Part shown: positions 13,559 to 24,193 of the stretch, piece after piece
Numbering within the stretch: position 1 is the first letter of the stretch
Layout: each line of letters opens with the position of its first letter
Source: Pelargonium nanum
Lineage: Eukaryota; Streptophyta; Magnoliopsida; Geraniales; Geraniaceae
Assembly (NCBI GenBank): GCA_036897485.1
Contig: JAYMTF010000335.1
Span: 1-39,500 of the forward strand
DNA length: 39,500 nt
Reading direction: 5' to 3'
The notes under the pieces: model-generated
What the model was told of the DNA's origin: nothing
Database searches by the model: none
The model's input: only the letters and a program-made list of their open reading frames with translations
Position numbers and translations under genes: made by a program

Positions 13559-15646
13559 TTCCGATTCAGCCGCCAATAGTCTCGGTGGCGAATCGGTGGT
13601 TTCGTTAATTGTTTGAAAATGGCCGGGAACTAATAGCTAAAGTCTAAATAGATGAATGTTAGTATATTTTAACTCGTCAACTCGTAAGGGCTATGTTTAA
13701 TTACTCAGATAATTTTCATTGAACTTGTAAGAAGCAGGATATCAAATATATATATATATATATAGTCGGACAGGTGTTTTTTTGGAAACTATTTAATCAA
13801 TTATATAAATTAAAAAAATACAACTAAGGACAAAATAGAAATTTACTCATCTCTCCCTCCTAAATTAAGCTTTCCTCTTTTCATTTTAGAAATACTAAAA
13901 AAAATTAATGTTGTATGTAACAAATTTAAAACATGTTTTAATAATTTATTATAAAGATGAAATAAGAAACTAATTTTAGAAGGAAATGACGTACTTATGG
14001 AGAAATATGAGATTTGAACATTGGTTTTAAACCGGATGATTGTTATGATTTAAAATATATATTCTACACTGCTTAGTTCAATAAATTTGTTAAGCTGAAT
14101 TTAAATTAGTTTGGTGAAGATAATCTAATACTCACTACATATGTAATATATTCATTTCATTAAGTATTTAATTATCTAGAATCTTGAAAATTGTTAATCT
14201 TAAGTCCATAAAAACAAAATGTAAAACACCAATTAATTTTTCTCAAAATCTTGTAGTGGCCAAAACAAAAAACGATAGACCCTGCATTCAGGTTCAAAAG
14301 GCACTTCAATTCCACTTATTTTAAACTTATTCTAAATCGGATGGTCCCTGGGAGAATCTGATTTGAGGAGCACTTGCTAACAAGAAACAATATGCAGTTG
14401 TATCTATACTTTAACATCTAAAAAGATTTATAGAAAAATAAGGCTTAGAGCTTTGTTAATTGAGTAAAGTGGTACTCTCTTGCAGCAGATAGCAATGAAT
14501 TTTTGACAAATATGTATATAGCACTAAAAGTCCGAAACACGGCACATCTTGAGGCAGCTTATCTGCCCTTCCTTAGCCTTTGTAATTAGCAAAACATTGG
14601 CTACTACAATGGAACACGGAAATGAGCCGTCCCAGCTACCTTTTAAAACTCGTACTTCGCTGAAAGAGTGGAATGACCTCACATCTCAAATCTAACCAAC
14701 CTGGGATATTTCAAACTTGTGCAACTTCACGTGTCCCAAGTACTCACCGTAGTAAGAACAATGAGAGCAATACAATTATCGTTCATCACAAGTTCGCCAG
14801 CCACGCTTCAGTTCAGTTGGCACTCCCTCCGCAATATGGCTTCCTCCCCTATGTTTTACAGGACAATACCAACCCGTGAGGAAATACAGTCTTACATAAA
14901 ACCTCAACATTTCAACAGTTCAACAGCTTTATAGTAAAACACAAGGGAAGCACTTCCATGTGGATAACATGATTCGAAATAACTTGTGTCAAAATATAGA
15001 TGCAGACGTTAGATTTCAATGCATTTGCTATTTGTACGTCATAAGTGAACTCACTGGCATTCCCGCCTATCATTAACAAACCAATCACACCATTCGTATA
15101 TTTTGTACATACGTGAAAATATAAGGTACTCCTTAACAATGACCAAAACGCTATGATGCACGCTAAAACATGTTGACAAGACTGTTTAAAGAGAGTTAGG
15201 ACATGTGAACCACTGTACAACTCTTTTTTTTCTTCTTATATTTATATCTCACGCTAGTATCTTCTTCTTTTTAAAAAAAGTATCTCTCCACATTCTTTAC
15301 ATTTTATTCTAAAATTTTAAACATGTCTTCACAGTGTTTATCAAGCATGACTTTATGTAAATTATACGCACTAATATAGCAAATATATATATTATCATTT
15401 ATTGGTATTGAGCGTATTATTAGCTTGTTGTGTCTACGAATTTATAGAAATTGTGTCGCTGTATTCGTGTTGTGTCGTGTCCCATATCTCGTACCCGTGT
15501 CTATGCAACACAACTAAAAGGAAATTCTTGACAGCCAAAGCACTACCTGACTCTTGATTTTCAGATGTGATAAAGATAAGAAAGAAGTACCAGGTTCATG
15601 TAGTAGCCCCATATTCCAAATCTTGTCCTATTTCATAACTTCTCTT
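13559..15646. other. Intergenic: WDR5 promoter and F-box gene 3' region
   Basis: No coding exon is supported. WDR5 and the F-box gene are both on the minus strand, so this holds the WDR5 promoter (near 13600) and the F-box 3' UTR (near 15600). It contains an (AT)n run at about 13748-13764 and a partial CGTGTT-rich dispersed repeat at 15395-15515. Several open frames between 14673 and 15220 have no recognisable product. Confidence 0.6.
15395..15515. repeat. Dispersed CGTGTT-rich repeat, partial copy
   Basis: Contains GTTGTGTCTACGAATTTATAG, GTCGCTGTATTCGTGTTGTGTCGTGTC and CGTACCCGTGTC, the same vocabulary as the copies at 3838-4190 and 20865-21140. It is short and without recognisable ends. 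Confidence 0.4.
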
Positions 15647-18600
15647 CTAAACAGCCAGAAAGTCCACTTCGTCAGAGCTTTCCTCATAAATTGCATAACC
15701 AGCATCTCGACCATCCTCATTCCCACTACCCTGATCACTGTTATAGCTGCTCTCTGAAGTACTCATGAACACGGAACCATCTGATGAAGGACTACTAAGC
15801 TGGGATGGCACACTGACCTCAAAATTTAGGTCACTGTCAATCATTTGTTCAATATCAATGAAACTGCCAAAAAAATCCAGCAGTCAAGACAATAATGATC
15901 AATATTCCAAGCCACAGAAATTTAATTAAAACAATTACGAATACAATCTGAATGCTGAAGTTCCACAAGTACTGAACCACAAAAAATAAAAAAAAAAAAA
16001 ATAATAATAATAATAATAAAAGGTACCAACCTTCCCTCTGATGGAAACTCAGCCAGCAAACAAATGTTAGGCCTTTCCTCCATTACCTGCTTTATAGGAA
16101 TGATTCTGCAGAAAATGCACCAATATTGTTACAAAAGAAAATAATAATAATTATAACATCCAAGAGGGAATAAAGCGATACCTTGAGCTGTAGCATCTGT
16201 CGTACCAATCACCTTCAGATGCTAAACCTTCCCTGTTAGATATATCCTATTTCAAGACAATAGTCAAAATTAGAAGAAGCTCTAGCTTCTAACTGGTATT
16301 TGAAAGGGAAAAAAAAAATCACTTTCTAACTACAAACCAAATGTTTGAGAAACTTGAAGTCTCCAGCAAGAACTGCTGTCAAGAACCGAGCAATTTCCAT
16401 CTGTAGGTGAGCCATAATATGTTAAAGTCATATATACACACATGCACACGCACAAACACACACACACACACACAACATAGAGAGAGAGAGCTTACCTCTT
16501 TAAGATGCATGCAGTCCCGTAAAATTAGGACCTCCAGTAGATTTCCACCAGTTCCAGATCCAAGGTTCCTAAAAAGAAAGAAATGTAAAAGACATATATA
16601 AATAACAAAGGCCTTTTTAAAGAAATTATCCACAGAAGATAAACTCACCTTAAAAAATTGCCGGTGATTGAATATGAAGTTGAAAAGTCAACATATTTTA
16701 ATTTACGAAATCCCTACACGACAAGAACACACAAGTTAGAGTTATCAAAGCATCCGAGAGACACTGAAGTAAAATGGGGACTGGAATCATGCAGTTTAAA
16801 ACCTAGGAACATACCTTAACAAGTAAGCGGACCTTACAGTCATGCAGCTTAAAACCTCTGAGAGACAATGAAGTTAGATGAGGGCAATTGTTTACAAGAT
16901 CAACACAGGTTGGTGACTTCAAACTGTCATCTCTACCTGGTATTTTGATAAATATCAGAATGATAGCATAATCATTAGAAGCATAAGAAAATTAAAAACA
17001 AGAAAGAGTGAGGAGTACCAGTTCTAGAAGACTCAAAGAACAATCGCTCTATTAAGTGACAGTTCGTGCTCACTGACATCAATGTTTGCCTCAGTTCAAC
17101 GTGACTGTTGAACAGCAAATGAAGTGAAACAATTAAAAATGAACTCAAGACTTGGGAATGAAGTGAAACAATTAAAAATAGCCATCAGTAGGATCTTATT
17201 AAGGAAAACAGATGCATTACCCAACCAGTCAAAATCTCATTGAGTATTTACTATCCAAACTAGGACAAGAAATCAAGAACAAAAGCGCATATGATATCCA
17301 TTATATCATGACTACTTCTTCACATAAAGACAGATGTCAAACCATACTGAAGTTCATGACAGCATAAATATAATATCAACCAGCTGCTGTAAACCCATGA
17401 TCAAGACAGCCTAACAAATAACTCGGATATACTAAGACAAACAAAGGCAGAATCCAATATAGTGACACTTACAGGCCTACAATCTCTAGATCAAGAAGAG
17501 ATGGGCAGGCTGTTAATGCCGCACAAAGCGCTGTGTTATCCAATCTTTCAATATTGTAAAGGTGCAACCTTCTCAAACGAGACCTTATAATGAAAAAGAA
17601 ATTAAATATTAGGAATAAAACTAAAAACATGTAACAATATAAACCAAACTCTACGTAAGAGGAAGTATTCGATCATACCCCGGAGCATTACTCTCCCCGC
17701 CTAAAGGGCTTAAGCAAGTTCTAGTAAGAATGGATGACTCCTTCCCTTGCCTGGATTTCTTATCATTCCATGAAAAGCCGGATGCATCAACAGAGTTCCT
17801 GATGGTATAGACTAATGGCTGACAAGATCCAGGCGCTGCACTTGGGCCTGGAACTACACCAAGCTTAAAAGACCTGAATAACCATTTAAGTTAACAGAAA
17901 GAGGCAAACATTAGGGAAAAGAGATTACTATGGCTAATTAACAACTAATTGCATGCAAACTCATACAACTAAAAACATATTGACAAGCACAACACTTTGA
18001 TCTCGCCATGCTAACTTCTCATTATTTGATTAAATCAACATAGATATGGAGATCTACTGATGCAAGGGGTGCTTCATTCTGAAAATATGAATATAAGAAA
18101 ACCTAATTAAATAAGGTGTAAACATGTGCACAGAACACAAAATAATGTGCTGCCTTTTACATGGATGGTTTGGCATAAGATAGTCAAGAAAGCCACCCTG
18201 TCCTATTGTCCAGTCACAATCAAAAGCAGTTTGAGTAGAATAACTACAGTTGAGAGTGCACTGTCAGTCCATGAAACTTGAACACAAGTATAGTAGTTAT
18301 TCATTCCAATATGCCAATGGCTTAATGCCTCGTAAAGAAAATTCCCAATACGCATATGTGTATATGTAACTGGTATCTCTATCTGGTCAAACCCAAAAGT
18401 GAAATAAAAAGACAATTTAAAGAAGAAACTATGCATAAATTTTTGCTAGGTGAGCGATTAATCAAACTGCATGAGATCAAAACAGAATGCACAAGGAACG
18501 GATTTTCTTACAGGAGGGATTTTCCAGCTCGCTGGATCATAGTAGACACAACAGCGTTATTGACTTTTGGAACGACCGTTGTCAAATCAATGTTAGCATA

Positions 18601-20092
18601 GCATGAAGGATCCATGGCACACTTGTTGAACAATGAACAAGTCGCCGCAGCATAGCACAGACTTTGTGTATCAAGCATGGAAAAGACCTGCTCATCCCCG
18701 TCGCATAAATCAAGGATATGATAGTATTGTTCCATTACATATAGGGGAAAAGTGTTCAGTGATGAATACTTTTACATGCATATAAGCTCTCAATAATCTG
18801 TTCATAATACATACAGACATACTCAATACACATCAAGCACAAATATATTCAAATTCCAGCAACAGTAAGTATAGCTAATCACTGTTTCAGTATTGGTAGG
18901 CCATACAAGTTATGTGACACTAACCTAAAAGTTCAAAGCTCATCTATCATCTATCAACATAAATCTAAAACATCCTGAAATGCATACTCATGATTCAAAG
19001 CTAGTAAGCCACCAAATTCACTATCAACTTAAAAAACAAACAAACAAAAAGATCAATTATCCCTGATTCGATCGCTACAGTAGAAAATCATCATAAATAA
19101 GTAGAAATCAACCAACACGCACATCATCATAATCAAATTCATACCACACACAACACCACGCCATCATTTCCAGCCACAACAGATTCAGCTAACTAAAATT
19201 AAAAATTCATAATTCAGAACATAAACAAAAAAATAAGAAGGAAGAAACTAGACATGAAATGCGTTGTCATGATCCAAAGCTAGTAAGCTACCAAATCCAC
19301 TATCAACGTAAAAAAAAATTAATCAAAAAGATCAATTATCCCTGATTCGATCGCTACAATTGCAAATCATCACAAATCAGTAGAAATCAACCATCATGCA
19401 CATCATCATCACCAAATTCACATCACACCACCATTTCCAGCCAAAACAGATTCAGCTAGTAAGCTACCAAATTCACTATCAACGTTAAAAAAATTAAACA
19501 AAAAGATCAATTATCCCTGATTCGATCGCTACAGTTGCAAATCACCATAAATCAGTTTAAATCAACCAACATGCACATCATCATAATCAAATTCCACACC
19601 ACACCACCATTTCCAGCCACAACAGATACAGCTAATTGAAGAATTCAGAGCACAAGCAAAAAAAAGAAGAAGATAGAAGGCCAAATCCTAAAAGAAGAGA
19701 AGAGGACGCACCTTGATGGTAAGATCGGGAGGAAGAGCCCAGGCGACTGAATTATGCTTGGAAGCGCGCCTCCTGGCGGAGCGCTTGCCGGCTTCGAGGA
19801 GAAGCGATCCTAGCTTGAGAGCCTGGTCGATGAGGTGGTTCTGATCCGCATCGGAGGGCCTCGAGTCCAGAAGACGCTCGAAGGAGAGGTCGATGGAGAG
19901 GGAAGGCGAATCGGAGAAGGCGAGGAATGTCTCGAGGAGACGGTCCATGTGGTGGTGCACGGGAGGGAACCTAGGGTTGGGCGATGCGGAAGGACAAGGA
20001 CGCTTATTAGCCATCGACGACGACGACGACGACGGCGACGAAGAAGAAGAAGAAGAAGAGGAAGGGTGGAGGAGGAGGAGGAGGGTATCCAT
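15647..20092 (-). CDS. F-box/leucine-rich-repeat (RNI-like) protein, 12 exons
   Basis: Exons on the minus strand: 20092-19712, 18687-18512, 17873-17679, 17583-17473, 17104-17019, 16936-16815, 16713-16649, 16568-16496, 16400-16338, 16246-16182, 16105-16031, 15863-15647. All joints keep phase at GT-AG borders and give 542 codons. The start ATG opens a Leu/Ser/Pro-rich segment with a poly-Ser run (about residues 11-26). The F-box spans the first joint: WALPPDLTIK|VFSMLDTQSLCYAAATCSLFNKCA (about 118-153). Degenerate leucine-rich repeats follow (SRLRRLHLYNIERLDNTAL, CPSLLDLEIVG, CPHLTSLSLRGFKLHD, FRKLKYVDFS, NLLEVLILRDCMHLKE). The C-terminus is acidic and Ser-rich (SSDEVDFLAV). Such proteins are substrate adaptors of SCF E3 ubiquitin ligases, binding SKP1 through the F-box; the target is unknown. 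Best match from memory is the F-box/RNI group near At4g02740-At4g02760, next to WDR5B in Arabidopsis. Confidence 0.88.
15983..16020. repeat. A-rich tract and (AAT)n microsatellite in F-box intron 11
   Basis: A long A run interrupted by one T is followed by about seven AAT units ending just before the exon 11 donor region. It is intronic and probably polymorphic. Confidence 0.7.
16437..16490. repeat. (CA)n-(AG)n compound microsatellite in F-box intron 8
   Basis: About ten CA units followed by a GA run lie immediately downstream (in gene direction) of the exon 8 donor at 16495-16494. On the gene strand this gives a CT then GT tract close to the splice site. Confidence 0.75.
18977..19690 (-). 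repeat. Three tandem repeat copies filling F-box intron 1
   Basis: The unit begins GAAATGC..TCATGATTCAAAG with CTAGTAAGCCACCAAATTCA, continues GATCAATTATCCCTGATTCG and ATCGCTACAG, and ends CCATTTCCAGCCACAACAGA with TTCAGCTAA. Copies start at about 18977, 19256 and 19451. Copy 1 is 279 bases; copy 2 is shorter, lacking the A-rich tail; copy 3 retains a tail and runs up to the exon 1 donor. The copies are highly similar, so the expansion is recent. Confidence 0.85.
20014..20060 (-). repeat. Trinucleotide runs encoding poly-Ser at the F-box N-terminus
   Basis: Adjoining GAC/GAA-type trinucleotide runs on the plus strand encode Ser tracts broken by one Pro (about residues 11-26) near the start of the F-box protein. 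The tract lies ahead of the F-box and is a likely site of length variation between alleles. Confidence 0.75.
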
Positions 20093-20227
20093 AGTGGGTG
20101 GATGTAAGCGAGAGAGAAAGGGACAGAGACGAGGCTTTTGCTTCTATGTGCTCTGTGAGTGTGTGAGTGCGTGAGAGAGAGAGAGAGGTTTGTGTGTGTG
20201 CGAACGTACGGACAGGCGGTTGAGCGA

Positions 20228-20245
20228 CACGTGGTAGTGCACGTG
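20228..20245 (-). promoter_or_regulatory. Paired G-boxes upstream of the F-box gene
   Basis: Two CACGTG hexamers, at 20228-20233 and 20240-20245, start 12 bases apart and lie about 136-153 bases before the F-box start codon. One sits in the ABRE-like context CCACGTGT on the gene strand. G-boxes bind plant bZIP and bHLH (for example ABF and PIF) factors. The close pairing, about one helical turn, suggests a working element; regulation by light or ABA is inference. Confidence 0.55.
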
Positions 20246-20532
20246 GGGTGGGCGTTTTGGGATGCGGAGGTGGTGGCAAGACGGCAGTTGGTTTGTACTG
20301 CTGTGGGTGATGTAATCATATTCACAGCATCTCTACCAAACAAAAATAAACTAATAAATAAATATTTAATAATTTAATACTACTTGTACTGGCGAGATTG
20401 TGAGAAGAGAATCCAATGTGCTCCTTCTCATGGAAACTCAATTGTGTCAGACTTGAAATCAATTTTCTTTCCTGAGAAATTAAATGTCAAATTTTACCCC
20501 GTTTCTTTCTACAAAATAACATGAAAATTTAA

Positions 20533-20848
20533 GATGTTACCAACGGCTATTGGCCGAGCGGTATAAGTGTTTGTGCATACCCTAAGGTCTCGAGTTCGAG
20601 TCACCTCTATAAACGTTGGGCTTAGGTGTTGGGTAGAGCAACCGATGTTACCAACGATTATTGGCTTAGCGGTATAGGTGTTTGTGCACAACCCTAAAGT
20701 CTCGAGTTCAAATCACCTCTAAGAACGTTGGGCTTAGGTGTTGGGTAGAGCCACCGATGTTACCAACGATTATTGGCTGAGCAGTACAGGTGCTTGTGCA
20801 CAACCCTAGAATCTCAAGTTCGAACTTTGTTTTTGGGTAGAGCAACCA
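20533..20848 (+). repeat. Three tandem tRNA-like (SINE-type) units of about 112 bp
   Basis: Copies start GATGTTACCAACG at 20533, 20644 and 20756. Each has an A-box-like word (TGGCCGAGCGGT, TGGCTTAGCGGT, TGGCTGAGCAGT) followed about 30 bases on by a B-box-like word (GAGTTCGAGTC, GAGTTCAAATC, AAGTTCGAACT), the layout of a pol III internal promoter in a tRNA-derived SINE head. Each ends TTGGGTAGAGC or similar. No tRNA cloverleaf or discriminator end could be built, so these are not functional tRNA genes. Copy 3 is shortened. No target duplication is visible. Confidence 0.6.
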
Positions 20849-20864
20849 ATCCAGGTCGTAACAG

Positions 20865-21140
20865 GTCAAATGACACGAAATTAACATGTTTAAAATCACA
20901 CATGATAGGCCTTGAAGACACGCACGTAAGATTAACGGGTCGTGTTATAACACATACACACACAAATTTAAGGGTATAATGCAAATAAATCCTAATAGAG
21001 TGCTAAATGTGTTAGGTCATATTCGTGTTCAACTATTTAGCACGATTGCTAAACATGTCGTGTTCGTGTCCAGCCATTCGAAAAACAACAGTCAGTCAAC
21101 TTTTTGAACGACACGGATACACGAATCGAAAGTTTAAGAG
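20865..21140. repeat. Dispersed CGTGTT-rich repeat, copy 2
   Basis: Words such as GATTAACGGGTCGTGTTATAAC, TTTAAGGGTATAATGCAAATAA, CTAAATGTGTTAGGTCATATTCGTGTT and CATGTCGTGTTCGTGTCCAGCC follow the order seen at 3838-4190 in the same orientation, so both are copies of one non-coding repeat family. It abuts the tRNA-like tandem array. Confidence 0.5.
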
Positions 21141-21364
21141 TTGAGTACACCATTTCCATCACCATCAGCATCATGGATCCGACCTAGTTGAAATAAAAAC
21201 TAAAATGAACCCAAAATAATTTTTGGGATAAAAAAATCTGGATTAGAGAAACTTGTACGTCTTGCTACATTGACAATCATTACACAAAATATTCCCAATC
21301 AACATCATTTCACAAGGCATGAGTTGGCATTGAAAACACACACATCGCCCAATATCAACTATAC

Positions 21365-24193
21365 CTAGCTATCCTTTGGGGCAGGCATGAGCCTCAGTCT
21401 TTCTTCTGAGGCTTGATTGCCACTAAAGCCTCCCTCTTCTGCTAGCAGAGATTGCAAGTCGCTACCGTTCGCCAAGCTGTTAAATTCTACTGCTTTGGAT
21501 GGCATTGTCGGGTATCGGCGCTGGCAAAATGTCATCAACCTCTTGACTGACTGCAGATACTTACGAGTGGTTTCATCGTTCATAATGTGGGCCACACTAT
21601 TGGTGTAGATCTTCTCCCGAGCTGAACGTTCGTGGATACCAACCATAGTAACACCAATGGGCCAGGGTGCATTTCCAATGGCCAGCTTGATATAGTGGTC
21701 CATTGCAGCTAGGTAATCGCGCTTCATGCAGTAATCAACCATCACCAGCAACGCTTGGCGGATATCATCGGGAAGAATCTGCAGACAGAATATATCAGGA
21801 GTTTGTTAATTGAATTACCTTGCAGGTTTTTTCATATTCTAGCATTGAAAAAGATGAGTCTTGAATATTTTTCATGTTCGGGCAAATTTAATAGGGGTTT
21901 CATGAACAAGATCGGCAAGGTAAAGCTAAAAGCCAAAAGAAAAGGCTACTCCCTCCGTGACTCCGTCTCAAAATGAGCTCTATTTGTTTTGCATTTTTGT
22001 CCAAAATTGAGTGTACTCTTTCATGTTTTAGGAAGTTATTTAAGTACGACTTACAAATAATATCTATATAATAAGTTAGTATATGTTGAGTTTGTTACGA
22101 CACATGTTCATGGGGATACAAAGAGGAAATGCACAACACTAACTTCTCCTTAGTTTATCACAATAAGAAAACCAAGACACTCATTTTGGAAAGGAGGGGT
22201 AAAAGACTCGTGAAATGGTATACGCTTCACCTTTTAGAATCTAGACTATGGAAGAACTAGAAACCAACACTACAATAATAATTCTCTTCTAAACACATGA
22301 TTTATCATAATTATCATCCTCTTCTCAAACCTGATACAAGTCATTTCTACATCATAACGAAACAAGGGAAAATTGCCTGTGATGCTAACTAAGGACTCTA
22401 CACCTCCCCTCCTCTCCTATGCCTTTTTTGAAAGAAAAAGTTCAAGTAAGCAATTTATGTGGGATGGAGGGAGGAAGAGAGGTCAGTTTTGTCCATGTAT
22501 CCGTAATTAAAGAACAAACATCTAGAAGACTAGCAATACAGACATCAATCTGTCGAAGAGCTACAGAAAACAAGTGAACAACCTCAAAAGCATAAGTTAA
22601 TGGGATTATAAAGTCTATAATAGAACACAAGTATACAAGAACAAAACAGCGGTAATTGCATAGAGTGGGACACAGATCATACTGCTCAAAGTAAAACTGG
22701 ACAAATCATTGAAAAGAAATAAATATGCACACATGAATCATACTAAAGCATATGCTCAACTCTCACCAAACAGCCAACAAGTTCTTATATTGATCCAATT
22801 AAGGTGAACAATTTTCATGATCTAGAGTACTAGACCACATGTATACTGGATACAGGTAATGACCAAAGTACCATATCCATGCTTACTAATATTATTTCCC
22901 AAACCGGTCCCTTAATGTCAACCCTCATCTAGCTTGTTTGATCCAGTTAAACTAGTCTGCTATGAAATAAGTATGCATGGGATAAGATGATATCAGAGCA
23001 TAGTCATGCAATTAACCATCCCATCAAACCACATTACTCATCATCAAGGTTATACTGATATGCGGTAGATTGAAGATGGCCTACGTGTTAATTACAAATG
23101 TTAACGAATGAAGCAGAAATTCCCCAACAATAGCCTAGATTTACAAAGGCTAAACATCACGACTGCAAGTGTGATCAAAAGTTTCTTAGCTCTACTTACA
23201 TATATACTTCACCAATTTCAGATTATCCTATCCCATAATTTCCAATAGTTGACAATCTATTTACATTCATGTCTAAAAGTTGAATTGCAAACGTAAAACC
23301 AATACCATAAATAAATATTAAATTCAAAAGTTGAGAGCTTTCAAAACTAAATCACTCACCTTTTTCCTGCAAAACTTGAACAGTGGATGCAGGTACCGAG
23401 CACATTGCTTAAATGTGGCAACCATGGACTTCCCTTTTGCAGTTCGCTTCTCTGCCTCAGGTTTCTCATCGAGCTCCTGCTTCCACTCATTCAACAGCTT
23501 CTTGAAGAAGACAAGAATCTTATCTTCATCACACAAGTCCTCAAAATTCGCCTTCATGCGCTTCAAGTCCTTGTCTGCATCAGCTCCACTGGACGCACCA
23601 TCACCACTCATCTCATCTTCTCCACCTCCTCCATCCCCATCCTTGGACCCACCATCGTCCCTCTTCTGCCTCTTCCGGTCGCTCACAATCCCCGTCTTCT
23701 GCCGCTTCCTCAGCTCCGCAATATCCCGCAAGAAATCGTTCGTCTGACCTTCGGTCATGTCGCTGTCGACTTCAAACGTCCCAGCCTTCAACACGTATTT
23801 GAGCCGGTCGAGGCGAGCATCGTCGTCTTCGCCGAAGAGAGTGACTGGTTGCTTGAGGAACCGGAGGCGACGAATCACCTCTTGCTTAGGGAGGTCGAGA
23901 TTGTCGATGTTCTGCTCGTTTGTTAGGGATTTTGAGGTGGTGGCGCTGGAGGCGGCGGCGTTGGTGTTTGCGGTGGTGGAGGAGGCCGACTTGGAGGAGG
24001 ATCCGGAAGCGGTGGCTGTGGATGAGGCGGCGATTTGACGCTGAGCCTTGGCTTCCAATTCCCGCTTCTCCTCCTCGCGAAGCTTCTGGAGCTGCTTCTG
24101 TTCGATCTCGGAGCGCTTGAAGAATCGCTTGCCGCCTGTGTCCGCGGCTAGGCTTTGCTTCTTCTTCAGAAGCTCTTGCTTGAGAAGATCCAT
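21365..24193 (-). CDS. PRP18: Pre-mRNA-splicing factor 18 (PRP18)
   Basis: Exons 24193-23360 and 21778-21365 join in phase (CRKK|ILPDDIRQALL) at GT-AG borders and give 415 residues, close to the plant PRP18 length. The N-terminus is a basic coiled coil (MDLLKQELLKKKQSL, EIEQKQLQKLREEEKRELEAK), followed by a low-complexity Ala/Ser/Thr segment (about 53-90). The PRP4-like (SFM) motif, PKQEVIRRLRFLKQPVTLFGE, falls near 101-121, then an acidic Gly-rich linker with KRQKR basic clusters. The C-terminal all-helical Prp18 domain (about 208-395) ends with NAPWPIGVTMVGIHERSAREK and IYTNSVAHIMNDETTRKYLQ. PRP18 acts with SLU7 in the second transesterification step and favours correct 3' splice sites in the nucleus. 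The gene is head to head with NAA20, as in Arabidopsis (At1g03140/At1g03150). A telomere-like TAGGGTTT sits in the leader near 24205. Confidence 0.97.
21779..23359 (-). other. PRP18 intron (about 1.6 kb) with a Stowaway-like MITE
   Basis: The single coding intron of PRP18 is long and AT-rich, with no coding potential. Besides a MITE at 21949-22199 I see no recognisable element. Confidence 0.85.
21949..22199. mobile_element. Stowaway-like MITE (Tc1/mariner-type) in the PRP18 intron
   Basis: The left end CTCCCTCCGT...CTCAAAATGAG and the right end CTCATTTTGGAAAGGAGGGG are inverted copies, matching the CTCCCTCCGTCCC terminal signature of plant Stowaway elements. TA dinucleotides flank both sides (21947-21948 and 22200-22201), as expected of TA target duplication. 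Length is about 251 bases with no coding capacity. The left end carries an extra partial repeat of the terminal motif. A one-ended relic of similar type may lie near 24822-24870. Confidence 0.75.

Larger units (their letters stand above)
20093..21364. other. Intergenic: F-box promoter, SINE-like tandem repeats, dispersed repeat, PRP18 3' region
   Basis: No coding exon is supported. The 5' leader of the F-box gene lies next to 20093 and includes a GAGAGA run near 20173-20187. Two G-boxes lie at 20228-20245. A three-copy tRNA-like tandem repeat covers 20533-20848 and is followed directly by a CGTGTT-rich dispersed repeat to about 21140. The last 200 bases are probably PRP18 3' UTR. Confidence 0.7.

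Noticed and set aside
19810-20343. Overlapping open frames in all directions around the F-box start
   Set aside because: Produced by trinucleotide and GA repeats; only the frame with the F-box has homology and a splice chain.
20550-20610. Functional tRNA gene
   Set aside because: A- and B-box-like words are present, but no acceptor, D, anticodon and T stems can be formed.
23331-24120. Plus-strand open frames over PRP18 exon 1
   Set aside because: Shadows of the conserved minus-strand coding sequence.
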